A stretch of 64,000 nt of DNA. Source: Aphanomyces cochlioides. Taxonomy: Eukaryota > Oomycota > Saprolegniomycetes > Saprolegniales > Verrucalvaceae. The translations under genes were made by a program, and so were the position numbers. A model generated the notes under the pieces. The model was given only the letters and a program-made list of their open reading frames with translations, did no database searches and had not been told where the DNA came from. The DNA lies in the NCBI GenBank assembly GCA_019828595.1, contig JAHQRK010000010.1:1922001-1986000 (forward strand), in the 5' to 3' direction. Positions 31,856-43,092 of this stretch are shown here, in pieces. Each line of letters begins with the position of its first letter. Within the stretch, counting starts at the first letter, position 1.

Positions 31856-33283
31856 CTAGGCAGAAATCTCAAAGTCAAGCGCAATAGGATTCATGGCAAA
31901 ACCATTGATCTCGACGAGGCCACAGACGGCAGCTTCCATGGCGACTTGAACTTGTTTGCTGCGGTCAAAAAATGCGCGCAAGCCGAATGGAATGCGTTGT
32001 TTGAGGTCGCTGCTAATGCCGCTTGCAGAGTAATACTCTCGTTTGGCGGCTGTGCAGTCACGTTGAAGTTCTTCAATTGTGCTATTGGGGTTGCCATTCG
32101 TACTGACAAGCATTTGAACCAACGCCTTCAAGTGGCAATGCCCTGAGGCTTCATCTCGTTCCAAGACAATCCTACAACATTGGAGACGTGAAATCGAGCT
32201 CGACTTGAAAGAGTTTACCAGCCCCATTCGTTGCCAACTATGGCATCAGCCATGTGTGGTACAAGAGCGTCGTCAAGGATTGATCTCCACACAATCACGT
32301 CGCGATCAGCTTGGTTGTAGTACTTCCAAATGCAATTGTTATGAACCGACTGACCATTTTCAACGCGGTGAAATGCGCGGTACAAAGTCCATGGGTCGAT
32401 CCACTCACGAGTCTATGCTCCAGAGATCAATTACAACAATTTGTCGGAAACAAACCTCAGTAGCGCCTTCAGGCAGTAAAGGCGAACTTGTGCCGTTGGC
32501 GACGTCCCATGCAGTTGCAGAAACAATACGCCAAGGAACAGGAATCCATCGACTAAACGTCGTCTCGACCAGGATTGTGTTGTCAGGTTGCACTTTCGTG
32601 GAGACTTTCTTCAGCTCGTTCAGTGCGTCGAAGAGTCCCGACTGAATAAATGCCATTTGAACCCTGTTGAGCTGTCGATCTGCAATGGCATGCATTGCTA
32701 TGACTCGTAGAGAGGCTTGTGCTGGCAATTTGTACGTCTGCCATGCTTCGGCTTGAGTGTCTGAGATGAGCTACATTGGGAAATGAATACAGTCGAGTTG
32801 ACTTTGACGTACACTGGAGCGTGGACGTTTTCGAATGCTCCGCTTCATGTTTTCGATAAAAGCGCCAAGATCTTTGACTTCCAAGCGGAGATTATAGTTT
32901 TCCTGCATCGCTTTCGTTTTGGCAAAATATTCTTCCCGAGCTGCTCGTTCCCACTTGGATGATGTGCCAACTTTAGCCCGTCGCCTCATATCAAGCAGAG
33001 TTTCCTTGAGGATTTCAATCTGTTTCCTCAATGTTTGGATTTCATTTCGCTGTCGCTCGCGGAACTTGTTCTTTTTGCGAGGTGCTGCAGCTTTCACAAC
33101 TAAACTTGTTTCTTCATCGGTTGAAAGTTGCGTCGTGCAATCCTCGCCGACACTGGAAGTCTTGGGACTCGTTGACTCAACTAGAAGGTCACACACGTAG
33201 GTGAGCTCATCATTGAGCTCTTTGTCGACGGCAAAGAGGAAATGCAGGTCTTCCTCGATGTTGCCTTGCCATCGGTCGGCCAT
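31856..33283 (-). CDS. Coiled-coil plus START-like family protein, copy E
   Basis: Four exons: 32813-33283, 32456-32770, 32219-32412, 31856-32171; 431 residues in a continuous frame, no lesion. The N-terminus has EEDLHFLFAVDKEL, then a Ser/Thr-rich linker, a basic KKNKFRERQRNEIQTLRKQ and a coiled coil with SKWERAAREEYFAKTKAMQ. Exon 2 has SLRVIAMHAIADRQLNRVQ; exon 3 has YYNQADRDVIVWRSILDDAL; exon 4 has GHCHLKALVQMLV and ends after a helix with VAMEAAVCGLVEI. Function of the family is not known from sequence; the basic region next to the coil suggests dimerisation and possibly DNA binding, and the C-terminal part a ligand-binding START-like fold. Confidence 0.75.
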
Positions 33284-33507
33284 CTTCAGAGTTCAGCAGT
33301 GTTTGTATCTCTTCCGTGAAAATCGCTCAAAATAGCTCAAAAATATTTTATGCGGAAAATAACCCCCTGCACCCCTAAATGTATAGTAATTCTTCACCCC
33401 CGTCTACGATGGACCACGACAACGACTGCACTTTGTCTATTGCCCGCAGCTTAGTGTGCCTCAAGTATTTGATACCGATGATACATGACACGCAGCAAGC
33501 TTGATGG

Positions 33508-33732
33508 TCTTGGGGTGAAATGGAAAGTGAGATTATCAAGTTAGACTAAAATGTAAGACTACACTAGAGTATATGTATAACTAAGTGAAAATGAAAGCTT
33601 GTTTTTGAAGTAGACAGTGTAGTCGTGCCGGCAATGCGCGTGGCCGTCGCCAATGAGACGATGGAGAACGCTAGATTAAGTGACGTGTGTGCACCAAACA
33701 TTTGGCGCACACTGGCGACACGTTCCTCAACA
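33508..33732 (-). repeat. Copia-2 3' LTR
   Basis: Starts, in element orientation, with TGTTGAGGAACGTG and is matched by the LTR at 38671-38918. It is flanked outside by gatgg. Confidence 0.9.
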
Positions 33733-36700
33733 CTCCCCTCTAATCGAGACGTTTCTTCATAGTTGTTTGGGGGAATAGAGGTCACAAGCTTCGGCATGTG
33801 CTCTTCAAACTTGGGTTTGGGTAGAGCCTTCGTGAGAATGTCAGCGAGCATTGAGTTGGTTTGGCAGTAGTTGATCTTGATGATGCGCTGCTTGACTAGA
33901 TCACGGATGAAGTGATGGCAGACATCGATATGCTTAGTCCTTTGTTGAAGAGTTGGATTCTCAGCCATCTTCATAGTGCTTTAATTGTCTTCGTAAACGT
34001 TGATGGGTAACTTGATAACGAATTGGAGTTCTTCGAGTAGAGACTTGAGCCAGAGTGCTTCTTGGAGACCATAAGACATTGAAATGTACTCGGCTTCACA
34101 AGTCGAAAGAGCAACGATATTCTGTAGCTTTGATTTCCACGAAATCAAGCATCCGTTGAGAAAGAGATGGAAGCCAGAAGTCGATCGTCGAGTAGAAATG
34201 TCGTTCGCATAGTCAGCGTCAACATAGAGATCGATCGTAAAATCTTCTTTGTCAGACTTGGAGTAAAGTAGACCATACTCTTGTGTTCCTTTGAGGTAGC
34301 GTAATACGCGTTTTGCTATCTGTTGAAGTTCTTCAGCAGGTTCATTGAGTTGTTTTGACAGCAAAGTTACTGTATAGGCTATGTCGGGACGAGTTGTCGT
34401 AGTCAGGTACAGAAGTTCGCCCACCACTTGGCGGAAAGGCAACGGCGATGAAGCCGTAGAAGAACTTGTAGGTGAACTTGCTTGAGGAGTCGAGATTGGA
34501 TTGCAGTCTTTAACCCGTGTGTAGCTAGTAAATCCAAAATGTACTTGCGCTGGTGGAGAAAAATTGATCCATCTTGTAGTCGTTCGACTTCTATACCAAG
34601 GCAAAAAGTCAAGTTGCCAAGGTCTTTCATGTGAAATCGAGAACTTAAGTTGCGTTTGGTGGTCTCAAGCACAGCAGTGCTTGTAGAGAGTAGAATGAAG
34701 TCGTCAACGTAGACGCCCACCAAAACTAAACCTTGTCTTGTACGTTGAAAATAGATGCAGGGGTCAGTCTTCAGCTGAACAAAGCCTTTTGACTTAAAAT
34801 AGGAATCTAGAGCAGAATTCCATTCTCGCGAGGATTGCTTCAGACCATAAATACTCTTGTTTAGACGGTAATCAACATGGTCTTGTCCAGGTTGGACATA
34901 TCCAGGCGGCTGACGCATGTAGAGCGTTTCGTGTAAAGTTCCATTGAGGAAGGCAGTTTGTACGTCCATGTGACATATTTGCATCGATTGCAAAGCAGCA
35001 AGAGCAAGTAGAAAGCGAATACTTGACGTACGAATCACAGGAGCAAAAATGTCCGTATAGTCGATACCAGCAACTTGAGTAAAACCTTGAGCAACAAGGT
35101 GTAAGAGAGAACCATCGGCAGAATATTTCTTGGTAAACAACCACCGACAACCAATGGGTTTGCGACCAGGGGGTAGATCGCAAAGAGTCCAGGTTTCATG
35201 TTCCATGAGAGAGTCGTATTCAGCATCAGTGGCCTTGATCCATTCTTCTCGTTCTGGTGAAGAATGTGCTTGTTGAATAGTTGTAGGGAGGCCATAGAGT
35301 GAACAGCAAATGCAACAAGAATACGTTGACGTTTAGAAACGATTATGTCGTCTTCTGTTTCAAAGTCTTCATCAATAGTTTCTTCACGAGGTCTACGACG
35401 CAGGAAAGGTGCATCATAGATAGTGGATACGTCCATATCCTCAGAGTCGTCGAGAGCAACCGGGATCGAAGTTGAAGTTTCTTCAATCATCGTGTTGACA
35501 TCCTCTTGAGCATTGGACACAGAGTCGTCAATGACATCTTCATGTTGTTCAGATGTTGGGACAGAAGAGCTTTGTGGAGGTGAACTCGCAGCAGGTTGGA
35601 AAACTGGAGTTGTATCCATGAATCGCGTTGGAGGTCGACGAGTACGAGTCGAGCGTCGTGGAGGTGGAGGACTTTCATCTCTTGGAGAATCTTCATCAGC
35701 AAAAATGTCTTGCGCGGGCAAGAGAAGCGGAGAAGGAGAATTCGGATGGTAGGAATTCGCTTCATTAAATTTAACGTTCCGACTGACGAAGAATTTCTGA
35801 CAGTACAAACGGTATCCCTTGACATTAGGCTCATTCCCAACGTACATTGTACGAATAGTTCTGGATGCAAACTTGGAGCGAGCACTTTCATCAATAAGAG
35901 CATAGGCTTCACATCCAAAAATGCGCAGTTGGGATAGGTCTGGTTTGGATTTCCAGAGGTGTTCAAAGGGTGTTGTACCGGGTGTGGATGAAGAGTACGA
36001 GCGATTTCGAAGGTACATAGCATGCGCTACCGCTTCAGCCCAAAATTGCAAGGGTACATGCGAATAATGCATCATGGCACGAGCACATTCGACCAGTGTA
36101 CGATTCATTCGTTCGCTGACTCCTTTTTGTTGCGGAGTGTGGGGCACTGTCTTGGCGAATGCCGTTCTCAATGAGAAAAGTAGAGAAGGCATGTGAAATG
36201 TATTCTCCGCCATTGTCAGAACGAAGGCAACGCACTTGTCGATCGAATTGCGTGCGACAGAAAGCTGAAAAAGCCTTGAAAACGTTGTAGAGCTTCCCAC
36301 TTGTGCTTCAGAAAATACACGAAGCCATATCGCGAATAGTCTTCGGTGAACGTGATAAAGTATCGCGCTCGATTGCTGATGGAGGGATGACGCATCGGTC
36401 CATAAATGTCCGAGTGAACAAGATCAAACGGCGCGGAAGACGAGGTTAATGACCGCTGTGGAAAGGGCAGTCGCGATTGTTTTCCAGCGAGGCAACTTTT
36501 ACAAAATTGATGTTTGCAGTCATCAATATCAATCCCTTTAGTGTATTGACGAGTCTTATTCATATGCTTGACACTGACATGACCAAGTCGAGCATGCCAG
36601 ACATCGACAGATGGAGTCGTAGCCAAAGAGAGGTTTGAAAAATCCCGGGAAGGCTCATCGGGGACAATTGGAAGAGGATTGGCGATATCCAACGTATAAA

Positions 36701-38003
36701 GCAGGTTGTGCTTGAAGCCTTGCGCGTATACTTCATCATTACGCGTGATAAAGCAGGCATTGCGGATGAACTTGATGCTGAATCCTCGTTCCGTGACTCT
36801 TGGCAGGGAGAACAAGTTGAACTGGATGGTAGGGATGTACCAAACGTCATCAAGGGTGACTGAGACGATGCCAGCGGTTGTGTTCATTTCAAGAACAACA
36901 GTTCCGCATCCTTCAATTGGCATGTCTTCTCCGTTAGCAGCTCGAACAGCCCCGTTGTGGGGTCTTATGTTCTTAAACCAAGCAGCGTTGTTGCAGTAGT
37001 GATCGCAAGCACCAGAGTCCAGGATCCAGTCTGACGAGATAGGGACAGATGGAGTGGAGGTCTGCAATGTGAAGCTCGACGTGTACACCATCATACTAGC
37101 ATGGTTGGTGCTGGAAGGTCGCGAGTTGTTTCGACGAGGCGTATTCTGTCGTTGTTGACCAGAAGTACGGTCAGTCGTCGATGGAGCTTCAACAGGTGCT
37201 TCAGAAGGTCCCGTCAAGTAGCGGACACGGCGTTGAAAAGAGCCGGTGTTTTGACCCGATTGTTGTTGTTGCTGCTGGCGTTGATCTCCGAGTTTGCGGC
37301 GGCAGACATCCTCAGTGTGATTCCGGATGTTGCAGTATGAGCAGACGACAGGATTGCGGGGTTGGGCTTGATTGCGGCGGGGCCGACGTGGAGTCATGGC
37401 AAAGGCAGCATTGAATGGTTCAGCAGGAGCTGACGTGTCATACGGTATATATGTGTCTTGTTGAAGAAGTGCAGTGAAGATCTTCGGCAGGGTTGCTTCA
37501 TCAACATCGTCCCCATTCTGAAGTCGATAAAACTGGAAGTGGACAAAGCTGTCAAAGCGGTGGTCCAGACTTCGCAAAAATTGGTGAACTGCAAAGCCAT
37601 GGTCAATCTTGACATTGGCATCAAGAGCATCTTCAAGAGTCATATTGAAGTAGTCGCAGTACACGCGTGCAGATTCAGAGGGTTCCATTCGAGTCTTCAA
37701 TAGTAACTCGAACAGATGGCCTTGTCCCAGAAATGACTTGTTGCCATATCGGTCGCGGAGTATGTTTATCATGGAAGAAGCATGTTGACACTTCTTAACC
37801 ATTCGCACGTGTTGGTCATCGAGTGCGGTGAGTATAAGAGCTTTCGCCAGACGGTTCTTGTTTGTATATTCGGGATCAGTATCGGGCATAGTGCCTTCAA
37901 TGACAGCGTCGACTTCTTTGTATTCGAGGAAGGAAAGGAGTCGGGTGTACCACTCACTGAACGACTTTCCTTTGAACACGTGGACAAAATGTTTAAATTC
38001 CAT
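33564..38003 (-). pseudogene. Copia-2 gag-pol, frameshifted
   Basis: In order from the ATG at 38003: gag, zinc knuckle CSYCNIRNHTEDVC, protease WILDSGACDHYCN, GAG-pre-integrase VWHARLGHVSVK, integrase core with SDIYGPMRHP and NGGEYISHAF, PHTPQQKGVSERMNRT, RT with FAPVIRTSSIRFLLALA and VGVYVDDFILLS, and RNase H with YVDADYANDISTRRST and STCEAEYISMS. Frame changes occur at about 36230-36300, 36160 (integrase), 35110-35290 (linker and RT start) and 34520. A TAA at 33975-33977 replaces the Gln after YEDN. Every domain is represented, so it decayed after insertion. Confidence 0.88.
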
Positions 38004-38049
38004 GGTTCAAGTTCAATGAATGTGATTGGATGAAACTAATTAATTAAAA

Positions 38050-38439
38050 TTAGTTGTAACCGCGAGGTTTGATAACTGGAAGAAGCTTGCGATGCAACAA
38101 TTCGTGGAGTTTGTTCTCAAACTTCTGCTCGGCAAAGTTCACTGCGGACTCAAGAGTGTGCTTGATAGTCAAGAGAATGCCTTCGGTTTCTTCAACGATG
38201 TGTTGATATTCGGGATCCGAAAATTCGTTTGCAATTCGGCCACCGAGGCAGTTGGCAATTCGTTGAGAACGCTTGATAGAGTCGATGAGGTCGCGGAGGA
38301 CTTTATCGGTCGTAGAGTCGAGGTTAATGCGACGAAAGGACGTTTTCAGAGGTGTGTCCTTCTTGGCCTTGACTTGGCGCTGCTTGCGGAGCTTGTTCGA
38401 AACGGTCGTCGGAACAAGTTCTTCGAGGGGTGTCTTCAT
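38050..38439 (-). CDS. Extra ORF in the Copia-2 leader
   Basis: A 129-residue frame starting with ATG (MKTPLEELVPTTV), located between the 5' LTR and gag, ending 47 bp before the gag start. It is uninterrupted although gag-pol is not. It is basic at the N-terminus (KLRKQRQVKAKKD) and helical afterwards. No family is recognised. Plain Copia elements have no gene here. Copia-1 has no equivalent frame in its surviving leader. Confidence 0.5.
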   Translation of the reverse strand: MKTPLEELVPTTVSNKLRKQRQVKAKKDTPLKTSFRRINLDSTTDKVLRDLIDSIKRSQRIANCLGGRIANEFSDPEYQHIVEETEGILLTIKHTLESAVNFAEQKFENKLHELLHRKLLPVIKPRGYN

Positions 38440-38670
38440 AAATTGGCAAACTCTACTAGGAGTTTAGTGCCAGCCAATCAGAAACTTACAGTTCTTCCCG
38501 CAATGGTACTGACCCGATATCTCACAAAAGGAGAAACAGGCGAAACTGTAATGTAGCTCTTGATTGGTTTCTTGAAACGGTCAGGCGGTCGGCGGCGAGG
38601 CGACTGAGGCGGCTTGGAGGCGGTGCAGAGGCGGCGAGGCGGCTAGTCCTGAGTTGTGGGGCTCATAACC

Positions 38671-38918
38671 TCTTGAGGTGAAATGGAAAGTGAGATTATC
38701 AAGTTAGACTAAAATGTAAGACTACACTAAAGTATATGTATAACTATGTGAAAATGAAAGCTTGTTCTTGAAGTTGACAGTGTAGTCGTGCCGGCAATGC
38801 GCGTGGCCGTCGCCAATGAGACGATGGAGAACGTTAGATTAAGTGACGTGTGTGTGCACCAAACATTTGATTGGGGAAATCAAATATTTGGCGCACACTG
38901 GCGACACGTTCCCTAACA
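38671..38918 (-). repeat. Copia-2 5' LTR
   Basis: Matches the other LTR with few substitutions plus an insertion of about 21 bp near 38862-38889 that contains an inverted repeat (tttgattggggaaatcaaa). Flanked outside by gatgg. Confidence 0.9.
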
Positions 38919-38946
38919 GATGGTACTGTTCAAGGACCTCAGTTTA

Positions 38947-40787
38947 CTGGGGAGATGTTAAACATCGGACCCTTTTTTCTATTTGTCAGACCTTTTTAAC
39001 TTGAATAAATTATGCACATACAAATCATTGTATAACCATAAATCTAGTATGGCTAGTTGCTGTACTATCTTCTTTGTGTTTGCTTCGCGTTTGGATTGAC
39101 AAGAGAGACAGACAGATGCCACAAACGACTTGAAGCATTATGATGATTCCGTTGGGAGTAGAAAGCACGCTAGAATATTTTGGAGCTGAAAAGAAACTCT
39201 GAACAAACTGGACAAACTCTGTTATGAATGCTTGGAGGCGAACGGCGCTGTGAAAAACAGCATGAAGAATAAAGCAGAGTCATTCGTTTTTGTCTAACTC
39301 CCGGAAATAGAAGTGTTGCGAGAGAGGAAAATTCATTCGACTCATTACAAGTTGACATAGGCTTGCAGGGTGGAGCCTGCATTTTCTTGGTGGTTGAATC
39401 ATAGTTGCAGGCTCATACGACTTGATCTATACGACAGCTTACATGATTGGCATTGATAACTCTACTCGAGAGAACAAACACAGCATTTCGTTGCTGTAGA
39501 TGTCTAGAATACAAAGCTAATCATGAAGCTACTGGTGCGCCTATATTAACACTGAGTCTCTGATATATTTGTAGATCTGAAATTCCTTGATATCTTGTCA
39601 ACGATCATTCATTAATTTGACGGGGAAATATTATTAAACGCAATCGACTATCTGTCGTTGTTGTGGGTCTACTTGCCAAAGACTGCTGAGTGCTCTACTC
39701 AACTAGTTTTGTGACTTGCGAATAATACGGGCGATCACGACCACAACACAAATGTACTTCATGTCAATTGCTCTTACAGCAATTCACATGCCTACTTTAG
39801 AACAACTTTCAAATGCAGTGCAGGTTCAAATGTTCAACTATGACGCAGTATCAATTTCTGTTTTGCAAATAGCTTATACTGACACAGCGTGTGGAAATTG
39901 TGGCTGGAGACTTTGCAGTTTTATAGCACTAAAATGTATTGCATGTTTTCTCGAGCAAACCTATCGAACTGCAATCTAGCAGCTTTCCTTTGAAAAATAT
40001 TCGAGCCATAAATGTATTTTCTACTTCAAAGTACTCGACAAGCAGTTTGCCATACTCACTGAAAATTCGGACCATTTAACTGGATGCATTTAAATCGTAC
40101 TCTACTGCATCGTTGTCGAGCATTTGTGCCTATAGTGGAGTTCAAAGTCTTTCTATAGTAAGCTTATTGCGACTCATGAGAAATCAATTGACTCTGTAAG
40201 AACAAGACCATAGTTGACGTAGAATAGATTTACATTATGGACGTGGTTGCTATCAATAATCGCAAGTCACAGAATTCGTAGCAGTCTATGTCAGATACAC
40301 CCACAAATACGACAGATAGTCGATTGCGTTGATTACTCTTTCCCCATCAAATGAAATTCTTATAGTTGACAGGATGTCAAAGCAATTGCAGATCTACAAA
40401 TACCTCGCAGGCTCAGCATATATACATCTGCATCAGTAGCTACATGATGAACTCTTGTCGCACCAAATTGTAATGTATGTTTTCTCAAGTAAAGATATCG
40501 ATGCTAATGAACGATGCAAGCCTGGGTTGCATGTCAACTTTTAATGAGTCGAATGAATTTTCCTCTCACGCGACACTTAAAGTAAGGAACCATCATAATG
40601 CTTCAAGTCGTTTGTGGCATCTGTCTGTCTCTCTTGTTAATCCAAACGCGAAGCAAACACAAAGAAGATAGTACAGCAACTAGCCATACTAGATTTATGG
40701 TTATACAATGATTTGTATGTGCATACTTTATTCAAGTTAAAAGGGTCTGACAAATAGAAAAGGGGTCCGATGTTTAACATCTCCCAG
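38947..40787. mobile_element. Fold-back element: two diverged inverted arms of about 0.9 kb
   Basis: The left arm starts CTGGGGAGATGTTAAACATC at 38947, and the right end at 40787 is its near reverse complement. Matching continues inwards: about 38970-39160 with 40570-40760, 39330-39380 with 40505-40560, and 39580-39740 with 40245-40420, down to about 39960 and 40015. A 4-bp repeat TTTA lies outside each end (38943-38946 and 40788-40791). The left arm holds an extra 150-bp segment near 39170-39310. No intact gene remains. The two arms have diverged by many substitutions and indels. Confidence 0.75.
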
Positions 40788-40791
40788 TTTA

Positions 40792-41281
40792 CTACATTGA
40801 CAGCTGCTCCGATTTGGAGGAACTGGTTGACAGAGGATGTCTTGGGTGCAACGATATCGTCACAAGTATTAATAATTGTTTGCATCAACTTTGTAAGTGT
40901 TCTGTCGTGAATTGCGATGAAGATGGTGTTCCTCTTTAGTTGACTTTAAGCCCTCGTCCTTGATTTCGATGGGGTATTTGAATGGTCTGGACGAAGATCG
41001 ACAAATTTGAAAACGCTCGAGGTGAAAATGCACTGGGAAGTTGACATCAAATTGCCGTTGCTCGCGATGCACTCGATTGATCCAAATCAAACGACAGCTC
41101 GGTTCCTCGAAAGAATCAATTTTGAGTTCTTGACTCGTCGTGTCTTCATCATAGGTACTCCAGGATTAGCAATGGTTTCTTGATTATCATTTCATTCCAA
41201 GTCTGCCTTCGGGGGCTTCACTTGGCTGCATATTGAGAGCTCAAACTGAATCGGTGGCTGAAACTGTGAAGCTTCTCATCC
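40792..41281. other. Intergenic with an unassigned short frame
   Basis: A 73-codon minus frame at 40869-41090 contains VNFPVHFHLERFQICRSSSR, which looks protein-like, but I cannot assign it. It could be a remnant of the copy that the fold-back and Copia-2 elements separated. Confidence 0.25.
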
Positions 41282-42764
41282 TCATTCGTCAGTCAGGCTT
41301 CGAGATGACGTCGAGTGGGAATTTCTAATTTTCTCATGATAGCGAAGAATGGCATCGTTCACGGCATCTTTCAAAGCGACTTCGAAGCGCTTTCCCTTGC
41401 GGAAATACTGACCAAAGGTCGTTTCCGTCAGTCGATCGGCTGTGGCAACGGGTGGGGCGGCGGTTAACCCCATACCTGGAACTGGATGGGGTTGCATGAA
41501 TGAGAACTTGTCCATCATCGCTGTCATGTTTTCAATCGTGACGATTTCTCTCCACTTTCGCCACTGATTTGCCCTCAAAGGATCGTTGGGATCCACTTGA
41601 ACATGCACAACCATTGTAAGCCGGCAGGATTTATCATCGACTGAAGCTACTTCGATCCTAGACATGTTTGAAAGCCTCCAACTTTGAAGACAGCACATAC
41701 CAGCCAGATTCGTCGTCAATAGCGCCGGAACTAAGCTGAGGCATGCGAGCATCATGCTGCACTGACTTCCACGCAGCTAGAGTTCCCATGTGTTGGACAT
41801 AACGCTTTCGGATCACGTTAGAATAAGCAGCAGGGCGGCATGTGAGGTCACTGAATTGAGCATAAATTGTGTTGGCGTCGACAAACTCAATCGTCTACAA
41901 CATCAAGCGTTAGAAATATGATGCCGCAAGTTGCGCAGACTTCGGTGGCAGTTGGAGGCAATGGTGAGCCTTGAATAAATGCTTGCCATATAGCATCACT
42001 AACGACATCCCATGGAGCATGAAGTGTCACACGCTCCGCAAGCTCCATGCGAAATTGTTCATGGTATACTGGAATGGTTCGAGCGACGAAAACATCGTCT
42101 GTGCCATCGAAGACTCCAACATGGATAAACTCTTGTTCCTTTCGACGGACTTGACGGTCAGCGATCGCATGAATTGCAGCCAGACGGAGGCTTTCTTGAG
42201 CAGCTAGCTTAAATGATTGCCAATCAGCAGTGTCTGCCTCCGTGAGCATCTAGAAGATTTCATGAGCACCAATAAAGGACATGAGATGATTACATGGAGA
42301 CGGGGTTTCTTGGTCATCATAGCTTGCATGTGCTCAAGGAACGTTTCTTGTTCTTCGACGGCAGCGCGTAGTCGCTCATTTTCCGCAAGACTCAAGTTCT
42401 TCTCTGCAATAGCTTGTCGTGCTGCTCGTTCCCACTTTGACATGGACTTTGGAGACGTTGTGGCTTGTCGTCGTCGTGCCACATCCAGTTCGAGCTTGAG
42501 CGCATCCACTTGCTTCTTAAGGAGGTACATTTCTTGTTTTTGCCTGAATTCAAACTTGTTCTTCATCGAGGATTTCGGCGGTGTGGTGAGTTTTCGTTTC
42601 GTTGTGTGCTTGGGTTTCTCTTCCTCTGTTTCGAGGTCGTCCGTCGACGATGGGCCATCTAGAAGAGTACATACGTAGGCAAGTTCATCTTGAAGCTGTT
42701 CATCTGACGCAAAGAGAAACTGGAGGTCGCTCAACGCATCACCTGCGGCAAGTACCTCCTCCAT
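41282..42764 (-). CDS. Coiled-coil plus START-like family protein, copy F
   Basis: Four exons: 42294-42764, 41941-42249, 41701-41894, 41282-41657; 449 residues, frame kept at all joints. The start chosen is the ATG of MEEVLAAGD. N-terminus DLQFLFASDEQL, then Lys-rich KHTTKRKL, a coiled coil (FRQKQEMYLLKKQVDALKLE, then SKWERAARQAIAEKN) ending KKPRLH. Exon 2 has LAAQESLRLAAIHAIADRQ; exon 3 has RKRYVQHMGTLAAWKSVQHD, where the usual VWRSVLDDAL block is diverged; exon 4 has CRLTMVVHVQVDPND and the closing helix VALKDAVNDAILRY. The 250 bp before the start are rich in CCAAT-type words. Confidence 0.75.
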
Positions 42765-43092
42765 GGTGAATGGAATTCTTGGATTCGTATACCAAAGGAT
42801 ACATCTTATTCGATCAGAATTAACCAATCAAATCACAAGTAGAAAGCTTTATTGTCTCTGATTGGCTTAAAATAATCCAATAGCCAATCAAACTCGCTAA
42901 TGTAAAAATAATAGCTTTTGATTGGCTGAAATATTTTGACACATGACTACGTCACTTTAAAATCAACCAATCAAATAAATCATTTGAGTTAAATCAATTT
43001 TTATTGGCTTAAAAAGTACAGCAAACTGAGTCAATCAAATCACGTATACAGGTGAAATCGACTTTGATTGGCTAAGAATATATATTGACACC
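42765..43092. promoter_or_regulatory. Cluster of CCAAT-box-like words in front of copy F
   Basis: Between the start of copy F and the end of copy G, the word gccaatcaaa or its reverse complement tttgattggc (with small variations) occurs about eight times in 250 bp: near 42823, 42858, 42877, 42884, 42917, 42965, 43001, 43032 and 43063, in alternating orientation. CCAAT boxes bind NF-Y in eukaryotes. The alternation also lets neighbouring copies pair as hairpins, so a role in DNA structure is possible too. Confidence 0.5.

Larger units (their letters stand above)
33508..38918 (-). mobile_element. Copia-2 LTR retrotransposon with both LTRs
   Basis: A 5.4-kb Ty1/Copia element on the minus strand. 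LTRs are at 33508-33732 (225 bp) and 38671-38918 (248 bp); they are nearly identical except for an extra block of about 21 bp in the right one. The 5-bp target duplication gatgg is at 33503-33507 and 38919-38923. A GGTTATGAGCCC primer-binding-like site (minus strand of 38659-38670) adjoins the 5' LTR. The coding region is broken by frameshifts and a stop. Confidence 0.92.
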
